Origin: Heliocidaris erythrogramma
Lineage: Eukaryota; Echinodermata; Echinoidea; Camarodonta; Echinometridae
Assembly (NCBI GenBank): GCA_025617745.1
Contig: CM046866.1
Coordinates: 15,445,725-15,509,724 of the forward strand
Direction: 5' to 3'
DNA: 64,000 nt
The notes below the pieces were generated by a model. The model was not told the origin of the DNA. It did not search any database and worked only from the letters and a program-made list of their open reading frames with translations. The first letter of the stretch is position 1. Every line of letters begins with the position of its first letter. This document shows, one piece after another, positions 10,102-19,800 of this stretch. The position numbers and the translations under genes are program-made.

Positions 10102-10410
10102 AAAAAAAGAAAACAGTATCGTACAAATAGCATTACGTAAGTACAGAGATAATGAGAAAAATAATAATAAGAACAAATTAGAAAAGATGAGTTTTCAGAC
10201 ACTTCTTAAATGATGTGAGAGTATGGCAATTCTTTAATACAGAAGGTACGGAGTTCCAGGTTTTGGGGGCGATAATCGAAAAAGCCCTATCACCTATCTG
10301 TTTACTGGTTCGAGGGACGGTAAGTGTATTACTAGTGGACGAGCGTGTGTTGTACATGGATGTGTGCGCATGGAGTAGAGCAGATAAGTATACTAGTAGG
10401 GTATCTAAGA
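10102..10410 (-). mobile_element. LINE 3'-end fragment (RT C-terminal remnant plus 3' UTR)
   Basis: Minus-strand translation gives TVPRTSKQIGDRAFSIIAPK then TWNSVPSVLKNC and FKKCLKTHLF with a stop near 10178. This is the typical C terminus of CR1/Jockey-group LINE polyproteins (GDRAFS..AP..WNSLP). The LINE frame upstream runs into a C15 run at about 10427-10441. The L1/Tx1-type element is inserted in its 3' UTR. Confidence 0.75.
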
Positions 10411-11174
10411 GGGGTATCCGTGCACCCCCCCCCCCCCCCCCAGGACTAAACGAAACCTTTTTTAACTTCTTCATAATATGCTTAAAAACATTCAAGATGT
10501 TAACAAGAAAAAAAAGTGGCCCCGAATAGGGAAAATCAAGGGGGCGTCAAGGTGGTCAAAAAATGCCCTTTTCAAATTTTGTTGAGAGGTCCTTTTGTAC
10601 TACCGTCACATTTTGACCTGTAACTTTCTGTATGGTCATCAGATTAGTATGAAAATTGGTAACGTTCTTGCCAGTACTGTTCTACACATTTTGATATAAA
10701 AAATATATCCATATCAAAATGTATGTTGCCATGGCAACAGTTATCATGAATGAAAATCTAACTACATGTAGAATAGAAGAATTTCATATTTTTTTCAAAG
10801 AAAATTGCTTAGACATGAAAACAATCACTTCAGTATGAGTTTAATGCAATATTCATGGTGTTTAATGACATTTCCTATCACTTTGAAACATATACAACAT
10901 ATATTGATAAAAGGAACTCAATTGCATATTGGCATAGTAATATGTTATGCGTATTACAAACCTATTGTTTTCGCGTATTTTTCAAGATTTCGTAGTCTTT
11001 ATGCATTAAGAATACGGACAGCTTCATTTTAACCTGCAACCTGTTTTGTGATAATCTGATTATAATAAAGCTTGATGTTGATGTGTGTACCGATATGTCA
11101 CTCATTTTGACACATGTTATAATATCTGTTGTCATGACAACCATTGTTATAACTGGTAAAATTCATTCAACTGT
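10411..11174. other. AT-rich spacer, no gene seen
   Basis: It begins with a C15 run. It then holds AT-rich sequence with two short self-complementary stretches (TTGCCATGGCAA near 10727 and TTGTCATGACAA near 11131). No coding or RNA feature is supported. Confidence 0.5.
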
Positions 11175-12074
11175 GTTCAATGAGTTTAAAGTGTGTTTTA
11201 AAATACTTAAATACCCTGAAGATGTAGTGAGCAGTAAGTGAGATTTCATGCAGTGATTTAGGTATTACATGAAGTTGATAGGGATTGAAAAGGATTGTTA
11301 CCTGACTGGGAATTATTGTATTGTGTATAGATTCAGATTCTAATTTATGTGTACAAAAAATACTGAATACAACGGACATTTATTGATTTCTTGTCAATGA
11401 ATTATACAAGTATAGAACTTGGGGGTTATTATATTTCTTGTGTTGTGAAATATTAGTTCAGATACGGAAATTGGTATTTGTTCTGACTGGTATCAGCAAA
11501 AGTGATTCATGAAAAGGCTTAGAAATTTTCATAATTTTGATCAATTATCATTATTCTCTGTGTGTATGTTCATGTATTTACGTATCTCATCAACATTTTA
11601 ATGCTTCAGTGAGCAATTTATTACTTTATTCAGTGTTTTGAAATATTCATTTTGGTGAGTCTTTCATTCAAGCTGACTTTCTCACTCAACCATAAAGTTG
11701 TGATATGTCAGGAAATACAGAAAACGAAGCCTGTTATTTCATAAATTGCCTGTTAATGATACGAAAATTTCCAAGCCTTTTGAAGAGTCTCAACTTTGCT
11801 GATACCAGCCAGAACCAATACGAATTATTTTGTCAACCATGGATTTTGCACATTTCACAAGAATGCATGGCTTTAGATCGCATTTTGCGTCGTGTTGACT
11901 GCTCTCTCCGCCGAGGTTGGGTGAGCGTCCCGCCGCCCCCACGTTCCATCAAATATTTATCCCTCGCATTATTTATCCTTGAACTAATTCACAAAGTTCG
12001 TAATGCAAATAGAGCGAGCTCCCTGTATTTTTCTTTCAATTTATTGATTAAATATTACTACATTATGTAACCAC

Positions 12075-12247
12075 CAGGGGCGGATACAGGATTATCAGAA
12101 AGGGGGGAGCACACTGAGGAACCCTCCGTTTGACGAAGCCAAACGGCCATCTAGGGGGTCCGAGGGCATACTTTGTCAGACAAAACGGGGGGCGCACGCC
12201 CCTTGCGCCCCCCCCCCCCCCCCCCCCCCCCTCTGGATCCGCGGCTG
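12075..12247. mobile_element. hAT-like short element with poly-C core
   Basis: The ends are CAGGGGCGGATACAGGA and CTGGATCCGCGGCTG, which are imperfect inverted repeats, with a C run of about 24 bases before the right end. The flanks share only ACCAC, so a clean 8-bp target duplication is not visible. A related left part is found at 53617-53706. Confidence 0.5.
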
Positions 12248-12416
12248 ACCACACTGTTCAAAGTCCACTCATATTGTAAGACGTAGGCTTATAGACAATT
12301 ATATAGCCTGTTGTAGACGCAGCTGCAGTCCCATTTTCATTTTGCTACGTTGTTACGTTACTGTAAGTTGATTGGTTCTATCTTGTCGATTGCCGATTCG
12401 CTATTTATATGACCAG

Positions 12417-12586
12417 GGGGGTGTTTCATAAAGCTGTTCGTAAAGTTACGAATGACTTTACGAACGACTGGAACATGTTCTTGGGTGCTATACTAATCAG
12501 ATTCTCAATAATTTAGCACAAGAACTGATCACCAGTCGTGCGTAAAGTCGTGCGTAACTTACGAACAGCTTTATGAAACACCCCCC
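12417..12586. mobile_element. MITE with GGGGGTGTTTCATAAAGC inverted ends
   Basis: Both ends carry GGGGTGTTTCATAAAGCTG in inverse orientation, continuing into shared TTCGTAAAGT-type blocks. The matching place in copy B of the segmental duplication (near 16030, GACCAGCGGCCTGT) has no insertion. This supports a real mobile insertion with a very short (2-3 bp) target duplication. Confidence 0.75.
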
Positions 12587-12589
12587 AGG

Positions 12590-12714
12590 GGCCTGTAACA
12601 TAAAGAAATAAATCAATCTTAACGATTGATATCAATCGTAAGTCTATGGCAAACCATGTACTGAAGAGTTACAATTGATCGTAAGATTGATTGCATCTCT
12701 TTATGTTACAGGCC
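12590..12714. mobile_element. MITE with GGCCTGTAACATAAAG inverted ends
   Basis: A 125-bp foldback. The left end GGCCTGTAACATAAAG and right end CTTTATGTTACAGGCC are exact inverse copies, and the centre has further ATTGATC/GATCAATC-type pairing. The same element sits in copy B at 16031-16233, where a (GT)n/poly-G expansion splits it. It was therefore present before the segmental duplication. Confidence 0.75.
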
Positions 12715-12849
12715 CTTGATAGTCTTGTAAAAATGTTTTATACAATGTTTTACCTACTATATTCATATGTACTCTCAGACCCGAGAGTGGGTCGATAGAG
12801 TCAATACATTTTATCTTATTCTTATTTTATCTATGGCGACCAAATTGTT

Positions 12850-13270
12850 TTTTGATTTTGAGGGTGATCACTTTGACTTTGAATTTGAACCAAATATATT
12901 ATATGATAAGTTTATCAGTAGTATAATGAGTCAGTATGAATCTTATTTTCCATTAAAAATGCAATTTAATTTTTTTTAAATCCATTGTTGGATCATGACT
13001 TGAAGCAGATGTATAAAAAGAAAATTAAGTTATTCAGGAGATATAACCAAAATCCAACAGAGCATCAGCGTTCAGTATACAAATCATTTAAGAACAGATA
13101 TGTCAATGCAATTAGATATACCAAAAAGAAGTTCTTCTCTAATAATTTAACAATGGAAGAGGGAATACTAATGAAACCTGGACACTTATAAATAACATTA
13201 TCAATACAAAGTCTAAATCTAGATCTAAAAATGTTACAATTTTTTTAAAATGGTATACTTATTGTGTACA
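12850..13270 (+). mobile_element. Fragment of the same LINE family as 2048-4689
   Basis: It matches 3384-3810 closely, including translations such as DHFDFEFEPNILYDKFISS and SVYKSFKNRYVNAIRYTKKK. Both copies end with the same TATTGTGTACAATACACATA stretch and then diverge. Confidence 0.75.
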
Positions 13271-13346
13271 ATACACATACACATCATGTTCATCCTCGAA
13301 CATATCGCGGCAAACGTCCGGGGGTGGATTCCACCCCCGGCCCGCA

Positions 13347-14043
13347 CAGTGACGTATCTGGTAGGGAGGCAGGGGCACGTGCACCGGGAGGCACTTGGAC
13401 GAGGCGCAAAAAACGCAAAGGAGAGAAATAAAAAATGGGGAAATGAAGAAATATCATAATATTTACGGATTATGCGCCTCCAAATCTGCAGGGTAAATGC
13501 ACTAGAAATGTAGTTTTTGAAGGTTTGAAATGCGAATATTTTCCAAAACCCGTCGCTTTTCTTTTCAGGATCTCGTAACTTCGCGCCCCCAGTAGGCCTA
13601 TATAGTAGGCTTAAATAGCTTAAAGGGTTCAAAATTTGAAAAAATAAAGATGTAATTGCTTTGCTCGATATATCATGTAAGTTTCATATGACTCCGCCTA
13701 AATAGTGCGCCCCCGATATAGGATAAAGTGTATAAAACAGCATTTGCAAAGGTTCAACTTTTGAAAAAAATCTCGACTCTTTCTCAAGCCTATATAGGTT
13801 TTTCATTAGTTTTGCTCCCGTGAAGTGAGTGAATAGAAAACCGTTTATCAATGTATAAAATTCGAGCTTCTCTACCGCTCAACTGCGGTGGTCAATTGCA
13901 ACATTTTTTGAGGGGTTAAAATTGAAAGAGTTTTCGCTTGGTCGCTTTGCTCCCTCGCTAAAGTAGATAAATTTGGGCACTCGGGGGGGGGGGGCGTAAC
14001 TTCATTGTTTGCTCCGGGCGCCATATCCCTAGATACGCCACAG
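13347..14043. mobile_element. hAT-type non-autonomous element, degraded
   Basis: The left end CAGTGACGTATCTGG and right end CCTAGATACGCCACAG resemble the ends of the elements at 42887 and 59994. Internal sequence (inverse of GCGAGGGAGCAAAGCGACC near 13950, and a G12 run near 13983) matches them in reverse orientation. No 8-bp target duplication is visible, so boundaries are approximate. Confidence 0.55.
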
Positions 14044-14049
14044 GTCACC

Positions 14050-14350
14050 CCCCCCCCCCCCCCAATCGTGAACACGGATCGACACTCCTGTACAAAAGAC
14101 TCTTCATGTGACTGCAAACCGTTTGGATATGCATATAGACATTAGACACTTGAACACAGGTCACATACATGTACGTTCGCTTTATCAATTTTTAAAGATT
14201 CAAATTTCAAACTGTATCTCCAAGAAGATAACAGGCCAGCTAGTTCTCCATGGGTTTGATAGAGATATCAGTTCTCCCACTACATGTATAGGCAACGAAA
14301 TCCGGTGTTGGATGTGGCAGAGGCCGGGGTGTATGTGGTATATTCAAGGG
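14050..14350. repeat. Dispersed repeat related to 29740-29965
   Basis: Blocks such as GACTGCAAAC..ATATGCATA, CAGGTCACAT and AACAGGCCAGCTAGTTCTC recur in the same order at 29775-29935 with many differences. No protein is supported. The family is not recognised. Confidence 0.5.
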
Positions 14351-15050
14351 GCGCTAGGTATACAGAACTAGCAAAGCTATTCGATGCGAAGAGTTTGGCC
14401 AACTCGGTTTCAGTTGGACAGTGTACTGTCTCTGTGTAACTTTTATATCTGTGATGACAAAATTACTTTTCATGAATATTTTTGGCCCGCCTGACAAAAT
14501 AATTAAGAACCCCAGGGCTTAGGGTCTCTTTTATCAAATGACACCTAAAGATTTGATGGCGATGTTTTACACTCGAGCGGACAAAAGCCACTTTTGTGAA
14601 AAGGTACAAAATCCAGACTTGACAAGAATAATTTAAAGTGTATCTCGTCACTGCAACTTGATGACTCCAAAGAGCTAGGGTGTTAGTTTTGTTGAAGCAG
14701 TCCTGGCAACACAGGGACAGTTGATTTTTTTTCTAGTTTGTTGTTTACAAGTTCAATGAGTTTAAAGTGTGTTTTAAAATACTTAAATACCCTGAAGATG
14801 TAGTGAGCAGTAAGTGAGATTTCATGCAGTTATTTAGGTATTACATGAAGTTGATAGGGATTGAAAAGGATTGTTACCTGACGGGGAATTATTGTATTGT
14901 GTATAGATTTAGATTCTAATTTATGTGTACAAAAGTTACTGAATACAAGGGACATTTATTGATTTCTTGTGAATGAATGATACAAGTATAGAAGTGAGGG
15001 GTTATTATTTTTCTTGTGTTGTGAAATATTATTTCAGATACGGAAATTGG

Positions 15051-15420
15051 CGTAGAGTACAATATTAGCTTGCCAGTTGTTAGATATTGTGGGCGGGATT
15101 TAAATGGTGTATCAGTAATATATACAGTTTTAGAATTGAGCAGCAGTGATTCATGTTAGTAATTTTGTAGACTTGAATGAGTGATTATTTGATGCTGTTT
15201 TAATCCACGGTCCTGTCGGTATGGACGAGTTATGTCTAGGACCAGTTCCAGTATAGCTGGGGGAGGCGACCATTGATTGGCGCCGAGGAGTGACCTGGCC
15301 TATCAAGCGTGTTTTTTTTTCTTTCTTTGTGTTTTCGTTGTTCTACGTTCGGTTATCGAAATCAATAAAGACCACTACAACCGTACGAGCGTCTCATCGT
15401 GTCGTTTGTGGGATCACTTC
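15051..15420. mobile_element. Probable solo LTR
   Basis: This 370-bp segment interrupts copy B of the segmental duplication. The flanks are ATTGG (15046-15050) and ATTGG (15421-15425), while copy A has a single ATTGG at the matching place (about 11476-11480). The insert has a polyadenylation signal AATAAA (15364-15369) about 55 bases before its right end and no coding capacity. It starts CGTAGAG (a TG start with one change would fit) and can be read as ending in CA with a 4-bp TTGG duplication. The superfamily is undetermined. Confidence 0.65.
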
Positions 15421-16144
15421 ATTGGTATTTGTTCTGGCTGGTATCAGCAAAAGTGATTCATGAAAAGGCTTAGAAATTTTCATAATTTTGATCAATTATC
15501 ATTATTCTCTGTGTGTATGTTCATGTATTTACATATCTCATCAACATTTTAATGCTTCAGTGAGCAATTTAATGCTTTATTCAGTGTTTTGAAATATTAA
15601 TTTTGGTGAGTCTTTCATTCAAGCTGACTTTCTCACTCAACCATAAAGTTGGGATATGTCAGGAAATACAGAAAACAAAGCCTGTTATTTCATAAATTGC
15701 CTGTTAATGATACGAAAATTTCCAATCCTTTTGAAGAGTCTGCACTTTGCTGATACCAGCCAAAACCAATATATTATTTTGTCAACCATGGATTTTGCAC
15801 ATTTCACAAGAATGCATGGCTTTAGAGCGCATTTTGCGTCGCGTTGACTGCTCTCTCCGCAGAGGTTGGGTGAGCGTCCCGCCGCCCCCACGTTCCATCA
15901 AATATTTATCCCTCCCATTATTTATGCTCGAACTAAATTAACAAAGTTCACAAAGTTCGTGATGCAAATAGAGCTAGCTCTTTAAATAAATATTACTACA
16001 TTATATGTAAGATTTGCTGTTTATATGACCAGCGGCCTGTAACATAAAGAGATAAATCTTACGATTGATCAATATCAATCGTAAGTCTATGGCAAACCAT
16101 GTACTGAAGAGATACAATTGGATGTAATATGGATTGTATCTCTT

Positions 16145-16192
16145 TATGTGTGTGTGGGGGGGGGGGGGGGGTGTGCGTGTGTGTCTGTGTAT
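16145..16192. repeat. (GT)n and poly-G tract inside a MITE
   Basis: GTGTGTG, about 17 G and more GTGTGCGTGTG split the copy-B MITE whose other half resumes near 16215. Confidence 0.8.
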
Positions 16193-16778
16193 GTAATTGG
16201 GTTTTTACAGACGTGTATCAATGTTACAGGCCCCTGATAGTCTTGTAAAAATGTTTTATACAATGTTTTACCTACTATATTCACATTTATAATGTGTGTA
16301 TAATAATTGTAAATCTGTTTCTTTGTCTGTACTCTCAGACCCCGAGAGTGGGTCGATAGAGTCAATACATTTTATCTTATCTCATTTAATCTATGACGAC
16401 CAAATTAATAAAGTTACAACCGTTCTCAGCATACACTGTCCTCTGTTTTCTTTGTGGTAATGGCAATCCATCGTATAGCGTAAAACGACCAAAAATTAAC
16501 GAAAACGTGAATCGACTAAAATCTAATTTTAAAAAATGGGTTGCTAGAATACGTATTTTGTCTTTTGTTTAAGGAAAAGCTTTAGTTTAAAGTGAAAATC
16601 TTCACTGTGCGTTATTTATCCGTCAGAAAGCAAGATAAAGTCACGAGAAGGAGGGGGTGGTGTTGGGGAATCGTATGTCATACATGGATTTGCTGGAAAC
16701 ATGCCTAATGTGGTTAATGAGTTATTTATAAAATTATTAATTCACACGTTTCACCCTACAGAGACTGGGATTTTGACT

Positions 16779-16839
16779 CACCCGTGACGAAGGACCAATC
16801 GATGCTGATTTCCTTGATCGTAATTTAACCTTAAGCGAG
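16779..16839 (+). promoter_or_regulatory. UGT-1 5' UTR with conserved upstream splice acceptor
   Basis: CACCCTACAG/AGACTGGGATTTTGACTCAC precedes the ATG. UGT-2 has the same acceptor and AGACTGGGATTTTTGACTCA. UGT-3 and UGT-4 have TTCTTTACAG/AGRCTTTTGGATTGACAC. The shared pyrimidine tract, AG and following bases suggest all four genes have an unseen 5' noncoding exon upstream. Confidence 0.5.
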
Positions 16840-19800
16840 ATGCGATTATTTCCGAGTTTCACGTTATCCCTTCTGATCATCGCCATCGATGTGATGCCTT
16901 TGACCAGTGGTGCTGATATCCTTGTTTCCCTGTTCATGCCGATGCCAAGTAGCCATATCAAAGGCATGTCCGCCATCGCAGGGGCGTTGACCCAACGCGG
17001 TCATAACGTGACCATCCTGACCAGCTCTGATGTGGGAACCACGGGGTTCAAGAAGGATACTTACAACAAGTCAGTTCAGTACAAGTACGTCGATATCCCA
17101 GAATCTGAAGATATATATTCCGCTGAGAAAATGTTTGGGAGCATATATGACCAATTAAAGCAAGTGGGTGATGAACTTGCTATAATAGTAAGTGGCTGCC
17201 AGTGCTTCTTCGAAGACTCTGCAACACTCTCTCTGCTCAAAGACTCCCACTTTGATATCCTGATTGGGGATGTATTTGATGGCTGCGATGCGATGCTCAG
17301 TAGTTACATCGCAGTACCCTACATTGCTGTAACGACCGCAGGCAGATATCCATTCTTTCACGAACATCTGTATGGAATCCCATTTCCGTCGTCGTACGTA
17401 CCCGTAGGTGTCTTCCCTTTGTCGGACAAGATGTCTTTTTTCGAGCGCATTGTGAGCTTTATGGAGCATCACGTTGTCTCAAGTTTTATGGAGCGGTTAC
17501 ACTTTCGGGTTTTAACCGAAATAAAGGAGAGGCATGGTCTTGCTCCAGGTAAGACCATCCCAGATCTCATAGCAGAAGCAGAGTTGTGGCTGTGCATGAC
17601 GAATTTCGTCTTGGACTATCCCCACCCTACCGCTCCTAATTGGGTGGCTATCGGGAATATAGCCGACACTCCTGCGAAGCCACTACAGAAGGTAAATCAT
17701 GGCATGATTACAGAGGGGAAGCTAGTCATGTTGAAGTGGAATCGTACGTGGTATGGGTACCTTGACATCCACATTCACGTTTTTATGGCGTGATGATGCT
17801 GGCATTAAAGCCCGTTGCCCACGAGGCGTCATTTTCTTGACGAACTGCTTAAGGGACTGACGCGGCCTTTGACGCGCATTGTGTGAGTGACGTTGTACAA
17901 AACATGAATGCAAAATGAATGGGGTCAATATTGCGTTGCATTACCGGTTTATAGGCTAATTGCCTTCAAATGCTTGATTAGCGCAGGTATGGACGAAATC
18001 GAAATGACGCCTTTTGTGCAACGGCCCATTGCACATTTCGTCAATATCTGCGCTAATCAAGCCTATAAATTGTAGACAGGAAAATGAGTGCGCCAGTACT
18101 TCAACACATTGTTTGCATTGTTCACTATGCATTCGATTTCTTGAACGAGGCCACTTTCACTTCGCGAGCCAATAACTACGCCAGTCACTGCAGTGTCGCG
18201 GTCCTTCGTTGGCGAAATGACGCCCCATGTGGAAGGGGCACATCGAATACTACTCAGTGCATAATTCGTTACTGTTTTCACGAAGTGACGGATGAGCGCG
18301 CAACAAAAAGAAAGTTTTGAGCAAATCGCTTTCAAAGTTTTAGAGCATAATCTCAACCTCTTTAATGTACGTAGGTCGAATAAATGTTATATCCTGGGAT
18401 AGATCATATTTCAATGTTTAGTTCTATGTTTAATTAGTTGCATAATTTTTGATATTTTGGGGGGATAATGAGCTGTAAACCGCCATTTCGTGAAAACACA
18501 GTCAATTTAAGGACTCGCTCTTTTTTGTTTTCACGAAGTGACGGATCTCAGCCGCGCACGTAAAATTATACTGGACGGCTGTTAGCCGTCACTTCGTGAA
18601 AACAGAAATCATTTTACGATGTATTTTCTTGTTGACGTTATCGCCATAGTTACATAATTAGACATTATTATAGTCTGAAACTTTGTGAGGTTCAAGATGT
18701 TAGTGAATAATGTCCCGGAAATGCAAAATACTCAGAATCGAAAAATATGCGATTTTCCTCATTACCGTCACTTCATGAAAGGAGGGACGAATTGAAAGAG
18801 CAAGAGGGAAGACAGGGGGCTTATTCAGCTACTCGCCATCAACAACATAAGATGGTATCAAACATGCATTAAGAAAAAGACATTTCATTAAGACTGCTCT
18901 AGGACAACTTAGCCCTGGACAACCATCTCCCGGCAAAGAAACACAACTTCTCACTGAGGATAATTACCCCCAGTAGGGGGTAGTATTAACAAGGTGGTAG
19001 TCACTTGGAGATTTTTTTCGAAGGGGGTGATTTCCAGGGCTGGTTGTCTTGTGGTAGTATTCCGGGGACAGATCGTTTTCCAAATACGTTTTACGACAAC
19101 CGTTATTAAATTACATCTGATAATAACTTCACATCGCCCGCAGCTCAAATAGTCTCTTAATTCTTTCGTGACATGTCTCTATTTTTCCTGCTGTTTTCTT
19201 TTTCCTTCTCCTTTTTCTTTCAAAGGACTTTAAAAGCTTCGTAGAGGGTTCTGGGGAACATGGTTTCATTCTATTTTCATTGGTAAGTAATTTTCTATTT
19301 TACATAAAACAAGTAGGTACGATAGTAATCCGTGCTCATGTGAAGCATTTTTTTATATTGATTGCTATTGATATTGATATTCATGAGCACACAATGGACA
19401 TGGTGTATAATAATATGTATTAACGCTATTGTTAGGTATGCAATATAAATTTGGTATTTTTCTATTAAAAATGCCACTTTTCAGTCGAGTGATTTATGTT
19501 ATCTGTATAACTTGGGATGATTAGACCTATAATCACCGTGTTGGAAAGACCCCTTGTTAGAGTAAATAAAGTAAGCATCAAGGAAATCATACGATTGAAT
19601 TATCTGAATCCTCAAACAAAAAATAATTGCGCTTATTTGTTTTTAATATCAATTTAGGGTACACATATTACTGAGCTTCCTAAAGAAATGGCTGAAGCAT
19701 TTGCAAAAGTCTTCAGTGAGCTTCCACAGAGAGTCATCTGGCGGTATAAAGGGACACGCCCTCGTTACCTTGGTAACAACACCATGATAGTAGACTGGAT

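Larger units (their letters stand above)
11175..12846. repeat. Segmental duplication, copy A
   Basis: It starts GTTCAATGAGTTTAAAGTG and ends near CTATGGCGACCAAATT. It matches 14751-16406 in the same orientation with high identity over several blocks (11175-11470, 11470-12070, 12590-12846). Copy A carries two insertions absent from copy B: the hAT-like element at 12075-12247 with adjoining sequence, and the GTTTCATAAAG MITE at 12417-12586. No open frame is conserved between copies beyond about 60 codons. Confidence 0.8.
14751..16406. repeat. Segmental duplication, copy B
   Basis: Second copy of the 11175-12846 block in the same orientation. It is interrupted at 15051-15420 by a probable solo LTR that copy A lacks. 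It also lacks the two DNA-element insertions of copy A. Confidence 0.8.

Noticed and set aside
16840-17793. 317-codon open frame as a complete one-exon gene
   Set aside because: After residue 284 it reads past a good GT donor at 17692 into intron. The paralogues share the exon boundary, and the C-terminal UGT domain follows in exons 2-5.
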